DNA of 64,000 nt from Diorhabda sublineata (GCF_026230105.1 NC_079475.1:10680125-10744124); one strand, 5' to 3'. Counted from the stretch's first letter, positions 11,191 to 22,822 are shown. The notes: generated by a model not told the origin, from the letters alone. Program-made: numbers and translations.

Positions 11191-11852
11191 TAGAGAGAAA
11201 GATTGGAAAAAAGTGACGGCATTTGAAGAAAAAGGAAGACAATGCAGATTTTCACACATGGTTTACATACACGAAAAGCATTTAGAATTGATTCGCCTAC
11301 GATATTCACCAGTTCTGCCCCCAGCGACTTGGAGCTGGAGCTTCGGTGGAAAAGTGTGTAGACTTGAAAGAAGACTTATGGAAAAGAAATGTCTAGTTTT
11401 TTTTGTTGGATTGGAAACTTTTCAGATAATCATCGTTTTTATCAAAATGTATTAAAATAACCCGTTTATAACAGAAATTTATTTATAAATACTATATATT
11501 ATATATATTTATTTATACTACTTTGTATATCTAACAACTTTGTTGTTATTTTTCATACCACTTCACAATGACTTTAGATATGCTATATGCTTTGGCTTAT
11601 TCTTGACGGTGTCTATAGTATGGAAAAATTATTCTTTACATATTTAGCGGAAGTTCATTTCCCACTTTATTCCAAACGTCATAATATCTTTTTTATTAAT
11701 ATTAATAATATTTAATTTTTATTTTTTCATTTCAAATGATTTACAACTGTGTTTCATGAGCCGGAAACTACAAGCTCACAATGGTATCCGCTTAACTATT
11801 CATTCCAAGCCAATAAAGGTCGTGAGTGTGTCACGATTTTTTCTTGTTCCAG
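11191..11852 (+). other. Intron 4, distal part
   Basis: The start (about 11170-11260, ACGCATCATTGATTAATAAG, GGCATTTGAAGAAA) is similar to about 24640-24720 (ACGCATCATTGCTTAATAAA, CGCATTTGAAGAAAC). These look like two diverged copies of an unidentified dispersed repeat. The rest is AT-rich with no feature. Confidence 0.45.
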
Positions 11853-12060
11853 TGCCCCGTAGCAGGTTACCCTATTGAAACAATAACATGGGAACGTGAG
11901 GGTCAACTTCTTCCAATTAATCGTCGTCAAAGAGTATATGCCAACGGTACATTGGTGATCGAACAGACACAAAGGAAAGAGGATGCGGGCACGTATACTT
12001 GTCAAGCTCAAAACAGGCAGAGAAATACGGCTAGGAGGGATGTTGAGATTCAAGTTATAG
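11853..12060 (+). CDS. Dscam: Dscam exon: main part of Ig6
   Basis: Acceptor TTGTTCCAG; donor GTGAAG; enters in phase 0 and leaves in phase 1. It encodes residues 327-395: CPVAGYPIETITWEREGQLL, PINRRQRVYANGTLVI and KEDAGTYTCQAQNRQ, then the linker. Both Ig6 cysteines are here. CPVAGYPI is a hallmark of Dscam Ig6. ANGT is a probable N-glycosylation sequon. Confidence 0.96.
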
Positions 12061-12184
12061 GTGAAGTTTGAAATTAATATCCGCCATCGTCAGGCTTTAG
12101 TCCGGTCAATTTAGACATTCGAAGAATTGTTTAAAATATAATTAAGTTCCCTATATTTCACCTGTATGAAATTTTTTCGTATAA

Positions 12185-12835
12185 AGTCAAGTTCTCCTTC
12201 TTGATCTTCTTCTTGTTCGTATTCTTTATCTTCTTCTTGTTCATCTTCTAGTCTATCTTCTAGTTTATCTTCTTATTCATCTTCTAATTCATCTTCTAGT
12301 TCATCTTCTAGTTCATCTTCTAGTTCATCTTCTTGTTCATCTTCTAGTTCATCTTCTAGTTCATCTTCTAGTTCATCTTCTAGTTTATCTTCTTGTTCAT
12401 CTTTTAGTTCATGTTCTAGTTCATCTTCTACTTCATCTTCTAGTTCATCTTCTAGTTCATCTTCTTGTTTACCTTTTAGTCCACCTTCCAGTTCATCTTC
12501 TTGTTCACCTTCTAGTCTATCTTCTAGTTCGTCTTCTAGTTCATCTTCTAGTTCATCTTCTTGTTCAGCTGCTTATTCTACTTCTAGTTCATGTTCTAGT
12601 TAATCTTCTTATTCATCTTCTTGTTCATCATCTAGTTCATATTCTAATTTATCTTCTAGTTCATTTTTTGTTCTTTTTTTTCATCTTCTTGATCTTATTC
12701 TTGTTTATCTTCTTATTCATCTCCTTGTTCATCTTCTTGTTCTACTTCTAGTTCATATTCTTGTTCATCTTCACCTTCTTGTTCTTCTTAATGTTCTTAT
12801 TGTCCTTCTTCTTCTCCATCTTCATTCTGGACTCA
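12185..12835 (+). repeat. Microsatellite of the 12-mer TTCATCTTCTAG
   Basis: About 600 bp of mostly TTCATCTTCTAG and variants (TTCTTG, TTCTAT and others), degenerating at both edges into TTC/CTT-rich sequence. Read on the minus strand it would encode Glu/Asp/Leu repeats, but it has no start, stops interrupt it, and it sits in intron 5. On the + strand it is strongly pyrimidine-rich. Confidence 0.92.
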
Positions 12836-14314
12836 GGTACTCAATAGCGATGTATCGCATTCTACCCCGTTGTTATAATACGAATTCTACATTATTGTGA
12901 TTCAACATTAGAAGACGACTGGCCTTGACAATTTGTTCATATCAAAGAACAAAATAGCTCGTCTTTTTTATAACTACATTTGGCCCTGTTACAAAAAATT
13001 GTGTGATTACCAAGTTACACTTGAACTTGATAATATACCCGAAAAAAAAAAATGTTGGTGAGCAGCAATTGAGGTTGGTGGAAGATAAGCTAATTGAACT
13101 TGTTTTTTTACTCCACTATTTGCCTAAAAATCGTAAAAAACTCATTTTCTTTTACCTTTTCCATACAGGGGAAATATAGGTAACTCTCAAATTTTATTTG
13201 CAATTATATTTTGAGCTATTTTACCAATTTTTAAGTTGTTGTAAATTTATGTAACTTCACTTTTATTTTTGATCTAATTTGATCGGACTATTTTTAACAC
13301 CAAGTTATCTATAATTTTTTCCAAAAATTTGCTAATTCAATTTTATTAACGGAATACAGCATTAAGAAAGATCTCATCCATATTATCAGCTGACGGGCTG
13401 TTTCATATGTTCACGGTTTTTTGGCTTGAAAAATTGAATTATTCATTCCCCTTAAATCACTGTCTACAATTAATTTTTTTTATACTTCTCGCCATTTTAG
13501 CAGAAAAATAGCTTATTGGTATTAAACTTCTCTTGTAGATCATATTTTTAATTTGAAATTTATATCGAAAATTAAACGCGACTCTCGGAAACTTTGATCT
13601 AAATCTCGTTCTGGGTTATGATCCGCAATCAGCAGTTTCCGAAAAGTCATAATACTCTCATCATCACTTTTACCAGTTCTCAAAGTATATTAAGTTTGAC
13701 TCGATCAATACGATATTCGCCAGTCCACTAGCTTCGAGAAGAAGATGTGGTATTTAACACAAGTTTAACAGAAGTTTCTTGCAAATGATCATATAGTCCA
13801 ACTGAATGAAACATTATTTGTTTCCACTCAATGAAATTTCTAATCCAACGTTCTAAATGAGGAGAACAATTTCGCTAATTGTGGACATATAAGAAGTGGT
13901 ATTAACCTATAAAAGACATGAGTGCATACCAAAAATTCATAGACACCTTTTGGTTAACTCCAATATCTGAAGTATTCGACTCGAAGCTAGTCGACTGTTG
14001 AGTACCATTCTCTCGATAACAATCTAAGGATATTACAATATACAATCAAAATTAGGGTTTGTGTGTCTTCTCCATCCATATTTTCCTAGTACTTATTCAA
14101 TAGTTGTCGGTTTATCAAAGTTTACTTTCATGAAAAAGTGTAATTGGAAGTCCATCAATCTTATTTTTATGAGAGTAAAGATATTATCAAACATTATAAA
14201 AGAAGTACTTAAACAACCTTTATCTTCTCTTCTTCTCTATTTTGAATTAATCGTTAATTTTGGTATTTTTTTTCCATAACAGAGATTAACATATTATATT
14301 TTTTTTTCTTTCAG
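12836..14314 (+). other. Intron 5, distal part; no second Ig7 exon found
   Basis: AT-rich sequence. I searched it by eye for a second Ig7-like exon, which fly Dscam2 carries next to this position, and found no Cys...Trp...DxGxYxC pattern between splice sites. The frame 14061-14279 is not Ig-like. Confidence 0.6.
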
Positions 14315-14608
14315 TACCTCCAAAAATACTACCAATAAATCCGATGACGGATCTTCTGAGAGAGGGTATGCGAGCTGCTATTACCTGCCAAATTATGGAA
14401 GGTGACTTACCAATCACTTTCCGTTGGGAGAGGAATTCAAAAGTGGTCTCTAATAACGCTGCTTTGGGAACAGTCGTTAGGAGGATCGACGAATTCTCTT
14501 CTTCGTTAATTATTGATCAAGTGACTTCCGCCCATAGTGGCAATTATACTTGCATAGCAAGTAACGTAGCTGGTTCAGAAAAATACGTCGTTCCACTTAC
14601 TGTTAACG
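14315..14608 (+). CDS. Dscam: Dscam exon: complete Ig7
   Basis: Acceptor TTTCTTTCAG after a long T tract; donor GTAATA; phase 1 at both ends; 294 nt or 98 codons. It encodes a whole Ig domain, residues 396-493: VPPKILPINPM, AAITCQIMEGDLPITFRWER, HSGNYTCIASNVAGSE. In fly Dscam1 and Dscam2 this domain is encoded by mutually exclusive alternative exons. Here I see only one version, with none in the two flanking introns (2254 and 827 bp). Confidence 0.96.
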
Positions 14609-15435
14609 GTAATAATACTCTATGTTCCTCACCTCCTTATCTATGTTTACCATATGCATTGAATTTATAATACGAAGAAAACAAATATTCGGAAATTTTA
14701 TCAAATAATCGTGATGATTCATTCATAATAATTATCTAGTTTAAGTTACTTTAATTAGCTTCGTTACTTTTCTCTTTCTCGTCCTTTTGTCGACAAATAC
14801 CTTCTCTAGGATTTCATATATATTCTTCTTTCGGGTATTTTAATGCCTAGAAGCCTGGATATGAGATGTGAGATTCTGGAAAATGCTATCAGATTCTCAA
14901 AACAATGTTCAAGCAATGACAATGTAGTAGTTAAATTGTCAAGTCGATTTGCGATCTTAAAATGAGTTGATTTATTCTTAGCATCATCAGCAGTTCAATT
15001 TTTCAAAATATTACTAGAAAATATTAGGCAAAATCATATTGAAAAAACAATCTTATCCGGCGAAACTCTATAATTGGGAGAAAGTTTAGGAAGAACATCG
15101 TTCCATGAAAAGACACCAAATGGATGTCAAAATATTGAGAAACAAATTCTTATACAACTGAGCTGTTCCATACACTATATATCAATAGAATTAAACCAAA
15201 TAGAGAAGTTTCTGGAGAAGTGCCGATATGGAGATCACCAAACGAAAACAGAACCATTAGTACCAATCATAAAATTACTGTACAAAAAATCACTCTAGAG
15301 AATTAGGTATCTAAAAGTATGAATCTGTTCATTATGACTTTAGTAAGAATGCGCAATTATAAAAGAAAAACGCATAAAATCGTATTTAGCACAAAAGTGA
15401 GATCCTTATAAATTTAATTCCACGTTTTGTCACAG
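14609..15435 (+). other. Intron 6, no recognisable content
   Basis: 827 bp of AT-rich intron. The open frame 15074-15298 lacks splice-site support and similarity. Confidence 0.55.
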
Positions 15436-15555
15436 TTCCTCCACGATGGACAGTGGAACCTTCTGATGTAAGTGTCGCTGCTAATCAAGAAGCGATTATT
15501 CACTGCCAAGCGGATGGTTATCCTAAACCTATGATTACATGGAAAAAAGCTGTAG
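15436..15555 (+). CDS. Dscam: Dscam exon: first part of Ig8
   Basis: Acceptor TTTTGTCACAG; donor GTACGA; phase 1 at both ends; 120 nt. It encodes VPPRWTVEPSDVSVAANQ, then AIIHCQADGYPKPMITWKKA, that is the A-C strands of Ig8 with the first cysteine and core tryptophan (residues 494-533). It is too short to stand out as an open frame, but phases and domain content fit exactly. Confidence 0.94.
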
Positions 15556-16390
15556 GTACGATTATGTCAATAGCTCATAACGTATATCAATCACTTATTT
15601 GTTAGTTGAAATAGATCAAAGATGATTATTTTTTGTAGTGATTCTACCTGAGGTTATATAATACATGTTTTACGAAGCAAACCCACCAAATGGAACTTCA
15701 ACCCATTTTCCTATGTTTTTCTGTCCCTAGTAATTAGTCCTCTGTAACTTTTTTCATGTAATCAGTATATTATCTTTTTGATCTTCTGTCTGTCTTCTCC
15801 TTTTTTTTCCCTATCTCAATTATTTTTCAGTCCTCCATCGTAAACTGATTGAAAAACTAGTCAAAAACGACTTTTAGCATTTCAAATATAAAATATATAC
15901 AACTGATCAATTTTTCTTCTTCTAAATGATGTTTACTCCAGCCTAAACAACCACTACTCCATTGCAACAACTTTTTGTGATTTTTTTCTAGAGCTTTCGG
16001 TTGTGTATTATGGTTTCAGGGAACCACCTCCCGCTTTGTTTAAGTCATAACTTACCAAGAGAATTTAGCTTGTAAGTGTTGATACAACGATGTCTTCTTG
16101 CAAGCCATTAGAATGTGGAGTGCCCCAAGGCTCAGTACTAGGTCCTATTTTGTTTCTTCTGTTTAAAAATGGTACAACTAAAGTTTTGTCATTTGAAAAT
16201 ACGTTACAGCCTTTCACATCATTGAATTTTGTTTTCTCTCTCCAATTCTTATAATATTTAACTACAAATTTGATTGCTCATTCAATTTTTTTAATATTAT
16301 TGTTTGTTCCGTATGTGTTCGTTTATTATTTTCTTCAATTCTATCTTCCTACTGTTCTTGTATCTTGAATAACACTCAATCTGTTTTTAG
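15556..16390 (+). other. Intron 7
   Basis: 835 bp of AT-rich intron containing one short reverse-transcriptase fragment (listed separately) and otherwise nothing I recognise. Confidence 0.55.
16085..16175 (+). mobile_element. Reverse-transcriptase scrap (non-LTR)
   Basis: The + strand encodes SSCKPLECGVPQGSVLGPILF before breaking up. GVPQGSVLGPILF is the RT motif found in many insect LINEs, a few tens of residues before the catalytic YADD box. No more of the element is recognisable on either side, so this is a very small surviving piece in intron 7. Confidence 0.75.
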
Positions 16391-16564
16391 GTGAGCAGCC
16401 AGGAGAATACAAAGACTTCCTTTTCGAACCAAATGTTCAACAACATCAAAATGGTTCATTGATTTTCAATCACATATCAAAGGAAAACGAAGGACATTAC
16501 TTGTGCGAAGGAAAAAATAATATTGGAACTGGAGTTAGTAAAGTGATACATTTAAAAGTAAACG
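16391..16564 (+). CDS. Dscam: Dscam exon: second part of Ig8
   Basis: Acceptor CTGTTTTTAG; donor GTACGT; phase 1 at both ends. Residues 534-591 include QQHQNGSLIFNHISKENEGH and YLCEGKNNIGTGVSKV, closing Ig8 with its second cysteine. NGS is a possible glycosylation site. Confidence 0.95.
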
Positions 16565-17298
16565 GTACGTGAAATGAAAATATATTTAATAGTTGCACTC
16601 ATAAACCATTTTATTCACAAGCTCCTTTCTTCGAACCATTTATCTCGTATTTCAATATTTCTCTTTCTATTTGTCATAATCTGTAATAATCGTTTGATTA
16701 AAATTCATGTATTTATTTGAATCGGTCGAAACTCCATTTAATATGTACACAACAAGCTTGTGCACATACACTTAAACTCATCTGGTCGTATGGTATTTCA
16801 CGCTAGTGGAAGTAATCTACAAGATCTACAAGATTTCAGAACATGATACTAAGGAGAATCGTGGCTGCACCTTGCTATTTTCGAAACAGTATCATCCATA
16901 AGGAAATGGAAATGGATACCGTTGACCAGACAATAGCCACGAGTTATGAACTTCGACTTCATCATTATACCAATGTTGAAGTAGTCCAGCTTCTTGACAT
17001 TGCGAGAAGAACAAGGATTATCGAGCTTTCCAAATTGGTGAAGATATATTGTTGAAGTTTAAGTTAATAAGTGTTAAGAATGTATTAGTAACCCAAGAAT
17101 CCTGTTAAGTAAGACCTTAGTGAGTTACAGAGGAATAACTCAAGTTAGCTCTAAGCTCGTAATTGATATTGGAATCAGATTATGATGTAGGCATAATGCC
17201 AATGGAATAGTATCGATATCATTTATGACGAATAAATAAAAAAGAAATAAAATATGATTTATACTTTTTAATAAATTTTGAATACCGGTACTTTTCAG
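16565..17298 (+). other. Intron 8, no recognisable content
   Basis: 734 bp of AT-rich intron. The frame 16843-17055 has no similarity I recognise and no splice signals in the right phase. Confidence 0.55.
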
Positions 17299-17446
17299 CA
17301 CCTGCCCATTTTCCACAAAAATCGAAGCAACTTCAAGTAGTCAAAGGAGAACAAGCTCATTTACAATGTTCTGCACTTGGTGATACACCAATGGAAATTA
17401 ATTGGAAAGTAGGTGGCCAACATATATCCAAAGATGGAGATCAAAG
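17299..17446 (+). CDS. Dscam: Dscam exon: first part of Ig9
   Basis: Acceptor TACTTTTCAG; donor GTGAAT; enters in phase 1 and leaves in phase 2. It encodes APAHFPQKSKQLQVVKGEQ, then AHLQCSALGDTPMEINWKVG (residues 592-640), the A-C strands of Ig9 with the first cysteine and tryptophan. The next exon lies 3.7 kb away beyond a satellite array. Confidence 0.94.
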
Positions 17447-17869
17447 GTGAATTTCATAAAAAATAATTCTCTCAATCATTCAATCATTTAACTTTTTTGC
17501 CAAAAGTATATGGCAGTGGTATTTCATATCTTGTCTTTTATAATTTCATACATCATTGCACTCTTCATTTATTGATATAAGAAGTTTAAAAGGATCCCTT
17601 AATTTACCACTAAAGTGAACGAAGTGAGGTTCAATAAGTTTTTTCAATTTTGTGCCTATTCGCACAATGTTTGAGGAAACTGCGCTTTTTAGTTAGTATT
17701 TGATACCCATTGATAAAATACGTAACGATTTAATTCCAAAGCTCAGGTATCGGATTGCCTCGCTGGTTTTTTATAGTGGTGTAGTACACTTGCTCCGAGC
17801 AGCGTCAGTGAAGAAAATATAATACTCCAGGGATCAGTATGATGATGACGAATACGTTGAAGCTAGTTG
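17447..17869 (+). other. Intron 9, flank left of the satellite
   Basis: Unassigned sequence. The part just left of the array (about 17745-17860: TCGCTGGTTTTTTATAG, TTGCTCCGAGCAGCG) is somewhat richer in GC than the surroundings and contains a short palindrome GCTCCGAGC. It could be the end of the mobile unit that carried the array, but I cannot support that. Confidence 0.4.
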
Positions 17870-19885
17870 AACAGATTTTACTTTATTTATAAAGCTGTAA
17901 CTTTTAAACAAAAAGAGATTTGAAAAAAATTTACGAATAAAAAATATTTCCTTCAAAAATATCTACAAAAAAGGTCTCCACAGTTTTTTGTAAAAAATGA
18001 ATATTTGAAAAGTTATCGTCGATATAATGAAAAATTTGTTATAAGCAATTCAATTATTTTTAAAGCTCTAACTATTCTACGAAGGGAGATATGAGAAGAA
18101 TTTACGAACAAAAAGAATTTCTTTTAAAAATATCTACAAAAAGGTCTGTACAATTTTTTGTAAAAAATGGAATATTTGAAAAGTTATCGTCGATATAATG
18201 AAAAATTTGTTATAAGCAATTCAATTATTTATAAATCTGTAACTCTTCTTCAAAGAGAGATATGAAAAGAATTTACGAACAAAAAGAATTTCTTTTAAGA
18301 ATATCTACAAAAAAGGTCTGTACAGTTTTTTATAAAAAATCAATATATGGAAAGTTATCGTCGATATAATGAAAAATTGGTTATAAGCAATTCAATTATT
18401 TTTAAAGCTCTAACTCTTCTACAAAGAGAGATATGAAAAAAAATTACGAACAAAAAGAATTTCTTTTAAGAATATCTACAAAAAAGGTCTGTACAGTTTT
18501 TTATAAAAAATCAATATTTGAAAAGTTATCGTCGACATAATGAAAAATTTGTTATAAGCAATTTAATTATTTATAAAGCTGTAACTCTTCAACAAAAAAA
18601 GATATGAAAAAATTTTACCAATAAAAAATATTTGTTTTAAAAATATGTACAAAAAAGGTCTCCACAGTTTAATATAAAAAATCAATATTTGAAAAGTTAT
18701 CGTCGATATAATGAAAAATTTGTTATAAGCAATTCAATTATTTATAAATCTGTAACTCTTCTACAAAGAGAGATATGAAAAAAAATTACGAACAAAAAGA
18801 ATTTCTTTTAAGAATATCTACAAAAAAGGTCTGTACAGTTTTTTATAAAAAATCAATATATGGAAAGTTATCGTCGATATAATGAAAAATTGGTTATAAG
18901 CAATTCAATTATTTTTAAAGCTCTAACTCTTCTACAAAGAGAGATATGAAAAAAAATTACGAACAAAAAGAATTTCTTTTAAGAATATCTACAAAAAAGG
19001 TCTGTACAGTTTTTTATAAAAAATCAATATTTGAAAAGTTATCGTCGACATAATGAAAAATTTGTTATAAGCAATTTAATTATTTATAAAGCTCTAACTC
19101 TTCTACAAAGAGAGATATGAAAAAAAATTACGAACAAAAAGAATTTCTTTTAAGAATATCTACAAAAAAGGTCTGTACAGTTTTTTATAAAAAATCAATA
19201 TTTGAAAAGTTATCGTCGACATAATGAAAAATTTGTTATAAGCAATTTAATTATTTATAAAGCTGTAACTCTTCAACAAAAAAAGATATGAAAAAATTTT
19301 ACCAATAAAAAATATTTGTTTTAAAAATATGTACAAAAAAGGTCTCCACAGTTTAATATAAAAAATCAATATTTGAAAAGTTATCGTCGATATAATGAAA
19401 AATTTGTTATAAGCAATTCAATTATTTATAAATCTGTAACTCTTCTACAAAGAGAGATATGAAAAGAATTTACGAACAAAAAGAATTTCATTTAAGAATA
19501 TCTACAAAAAAGGTCTGTACAGTTTTTTGAAAAAAATGAATATTTGAAAAGTTATCTACGATGTAATGAAAAATTTGTTATAAGCAATTTAATTATTTAT
19601 AAAGCTGTAACTCTTCAACAAAAAAGATATGAAAAAAATTTACCAGTAAAAAATATTTGTTTTAAAAATATCTTCAAAAAAGGTCTCCACAGTTTTTTTA
19701 TAAAAAATCAATATTTGAAAAGTTATCTACGATGTAATGAAAAATTTGTTATAAGCAATTTAATTATTTATAAAGCTGTAGCTCCTAAACAAAGAGAGAT
19801 ATGAAAAAGTTCACAAATAAAAAATATTTCTTATTTGTAAAAAATCAATATTTAAAAAGTTATCGTCCATATAATGCAAAATTAT
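17870..19885 (+). repeat. Satellite-like tandem array, 171-bp monomer, about 12 copies
   Basis: The phrase GTTATC(G/T)(T/A)CGA begins at 18012, 18183, 18354, 18525, 18696, 18867, 19038, 19209, 19380, 19551 and 19722, every interval being exactly 171 bp; a last degenerate copy is at 19859. Each unit also carries AATTTGTTATAAGCAATT and AAGGTCT(G/C)(T/C)ACAG. The first unit, from about 17870, is diverged. Sequence variants recur with multi-monomer periods (see findings). The array lies in intron 9, between the two halves of Ig9. The frame at 19544-19804 is a by-product of the repeat. Confidence 0.96.
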
Positions 19886-20449
19886 TGCAAAATTGACGTT
19901 TTTTTTTCACTTTATCATTCATTACTTGGTTTCTACATGATGTAGAAAGATTAAAAGCAGCTCATTTTAACCGTTAAGATTCAAACTTCAAAATTATATG
20001 TGGTAGACCTTTTTAATACTATCTGTTAAAAAGTTACAGGCGTTTGAATGTGCAAATGTTTATGAGCAAAAGAAACGTAATTTGTTTATAAGTTTATTTT
20101 AGTCAGTTGCAATAACCAAATGTTGATAATCTTGCCCCCGATGTTCTGCACGAACAGAATATTCGTCTAGACCTACTAAAATGGAGCAAAGTAAGCTTCA
20201 CTGGCCCAACTATAGAAGGGGGTCGCAGTGAGAAGGTTAAGAGTTATAGCTTTATGAACCATTAAGTCGTTTCTAATAAATTACTTAATCAGATTTGGAT
20301 TCGGCACCCTCGAAAAATCGATTATCCAACAATAAAACCTCACAAACAAATATCTATTGTGATGACCTCAGCATATCTTTCTTTTTACAAGGGAAAAATT
20401 TTTGCAGTTTTTCGTTCTGTCCAGATTTGTAAGTTTCAAAAGAAAACGT
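19886..20449 (+). other. Intron 9, right flank of the satellite
   Basis: AT-rich sequence with no element that I can identify. Confidence 0.45.
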
Positions 20450-21065
20450 CGTTTGATTCTTGTGCAATAATCGTAGGTCTTTATAGTCTCAACAAAAGAA
20501 ACCGTACCAATTCCAACGAATTAAATATACCTCGACGTACCGTGGATTACAATGTGAAAAAAATATGCATCCACCTGGGGCGTTGGTGATTGAAAACGTT
20601 TAGGAAGGTCTCAAAAAACCACAACCGCTGAAGACAAAGTATAGTATTGATCAGTAAACGTGATCGACGACTAACGTACCCAGTAGTAGCAGCTCAGATC
20701 AATGAATCTAGAGATCCGTTTTTGAGTATTTCTACAGTGAAAAGGAAATTAAGAGAAGCTGATTTTTGGAAGGGTAACACTGAAAGGACCTCTTTTCAGA
20801 CGTCAAAATAAAATTAAGAATTTACATTGGGCTAAAAATTATAAAAATTGAACGCATTAAGAGTTTTAGAATCTAAGAAAAGAATGTTTGTGCGTAGGTC
20901 AAAGGAAAAACCGAGGTTACATCCATGTGTAATATCAAATGTAAAATATGGTGGAGGCTGGGTGATGGTTTGAGGATGCTGTTGGAGGAAGAGCAATTGG
21001 AGATCTGGTGAAAATTGATGGGATTTTGAAGAAATCCGGCTTATTGTGAATAAAAATGTATTACG
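20450..21065 (+). mobile_element. Tc1-type transposase relic
   Basis: On the + strand broken frames give IVGLYSLNKRNRT, NIPRRTVDYNVKK (helix-turn-helix), RRLTYPVVAAQIN, STVKRKLREADF, then RRSKEKPRLHPC and VKYGGGWVMV*GCCWRKSN. The last is the Tc1 block around the second catalytic region (usually VKHGGGSVMVWGC). Stops and frameshifts are frequent. The C-terminal DNAPxH and SPDLNPIE blocks are missing. It stops about 110 bp before the next Dscam exon. Confidence 0.8.
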
Positions 21066-21176
21066 TTCTGGTTAACGCTTGATTATTTTTATTTAAAAGA
21101 TCTTCAATATACTGTTTTCCCTACATATTGTTTCACAATAATACCTCGCTAATATATTATTGTTATTCAATTATAG

Positions 21177-21457
21177 ATACACAATAAGAGAGCAGATTTT
21201 AGCGGAAGGAATGGTATCTGAATTAGGTATCGAGAGAACGATAAGACAAGACACGGGAATTTTCATTTGTTCGGCTAGTAATGCTTATGGAAATGACGAT
21301 ATGAATATTCAGCTGATTATTCAAGAAATTCCAGAAGCTCCCAGAAATGTACGTGTAATGGATCAACTTTCTAGATCGATTGGAGTATCATGGACGCAAC
21401 CTTACGCAGGAAATAGCCCGATACTTAATTATATTATTCAGTATAAGCTGGGTGCAG
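21177..21457 (+). CDS. Dscam: Dscam exon: end of Ig9 and start of FN1
   Basis: Acceptor TTCAATTATAG; donor GTATAT; enters in phase 2 and leaves in phase 1. Residues 641-734 run from RYTIREQILAEGM through TGIFICSASNAYGND (second cysteine of Ig9). They continue into the first fibronectin III domain: IPEAPRNVRVMDQLSRSIGV and SWTQPYAGNSPILNYIIQYK with the FN tryptophan. The joint between Ig and FN inside one exon is Dscam-like. Confidence 0.95.
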
Positions 21458-22654
21458 GTATATTTCATTAACTAAAATAATGGATTTTATCCATAAAATT
21501 TCTATGCACATTAACAATATAATTAGTATAAGCTGTTTTAATGGATATAGAGTTTTTAGATACATCATTCATTTATGGTTTTAAATACTTTTAAAACTAA
21601 AAAGCTGAGCATACTTTTTGGAACGTGGAAATTAAGCATCTGTAAAATTCATTAAATAAAACGCAAAAAAATTGTAAGATATCGATTTCGATTGATAAAA
21701 CATTTTAATATATAAGAATATTCTTTAGTACACAGGTTGTATAGACCTTGGCACGGTGCTCCATACAGAATGTTTCCATGTGGAAATTTCTTTGACTGTA
21801 TCTAATTTGCAATCTCGAATTCTGTTTTATTGTACAAAGACTCAGTATTCGGTTTTTGTGATAAGTATTCTAGCAGTGATAAAGTCAAAATATGATCTGT
21901 AATTTTGATTGCGAGGTATTTCTCAAATCATTTGAGGTTCGTTGGGCAGTACCACATTTTTTTAACTAATTTCAGGTATAATTTTATACGCAAATCCAGA
22001 TACTCTACTGAAAACGGAAATCTCATAAAATTTAGACCGCGTGGTCAACAAATGACTACTGTGACATGGAACTAACGCCATCTATATTATTTGTGTTGAA
22101 CTGAGACGACACATCGGTTTGTTCCAGTTATGTTACTGGAAATGGACTCAATTTTGAATCGCAAAGAATCCGTTGGTGGCAAAAATGTCACCTGGTGCTA
22201 CAAAGGGTTTATTAAGTGGTATAATTTTTTTAGTTGATGCAGAATTTTAGTATTTTGATCCATTTAAACAAAAAATATAAATATAATGAATCTTTCAAAT
22301 AATTTCGTCTTTCTCTGTAATCTCGGATTTGATGCTTTTCCCCATTTTTGCTCTTCATGTAATGCTTTGCACATTTTTTTATTATTTGGAGAAACTTTGT
22401 CTCTTTTGATAAGTTTATCTAAAGAAGATATAAGTTTTTGTGAATAAAATGAATGAATATACTTATCTTCGAATTATTTTTTTTAGTTAATGGATTTTCT
22501 GTCAATTGACTTGGTAATACTTCAAATATTTCATTTCATTCATATTCGATCTATAAATACTGCTAGAAATGTTTCCTATGAGAATTGAGCGCTCTTTAAA
22601 TTAGGCTTGAATCTGATTTTTCATTGAATTGATAAAATCGTTCTCCTATTTCAG
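21458..22654 (+). other. Intron 10, no recognisable content
   Basis: 1197 bp of AT-rich intron with no repeat or element that I can name. Confidence 0.5.
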
Positions 22655-22822
22655 AGACATGGCCCAAACAACCCTTAAAAGTAACCGTACCTGGCTCTCA
22701 AACTACAACAACTTTGCCAAATCTGCACCCTGCGACAACTTACCATTTGAGACTCCTGGCTGAAAACAGATTAGGATTAAGCGAACCTAGTCAATCTGTT
22801 CAAGTCAATACCCTAGAAGAAG
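22655..22822 (+). CDS. Dscam: Dscam exon: end of FN1
   Basis: Acceptor CCTATTTCAG; donor GTGAGT; phase 1 at both ends. Residues 735-790: ETWPKQPLKVTVPGSQTTTT, LHPATTYHLRLLAENRLGLS, then the linker. The LxPxTxYxxRxxAxNxxG pattern closes an FN III fold. Confidence 0.95.

Noticed and set aside
12185..12835. Minus-strand Glu/Asp/Leu repeat protein
   Set aside because: Microsatellite in an intron; no start codon, several stops, no flanking coding sequence.
19544..19804. 86-residue frame with an internal repeat
   Set aside because: Read-through of two 171-bp satellite monomers; the peptide repeat is the monomer period.
18012..19859. Alpha-satellite because the monomer is 171 bp
   Set aside because: The length coincides, but the sequence has no visible relation to primate alpha satellite and this is an insect; chance agreement in nucleosome-sized repeats.
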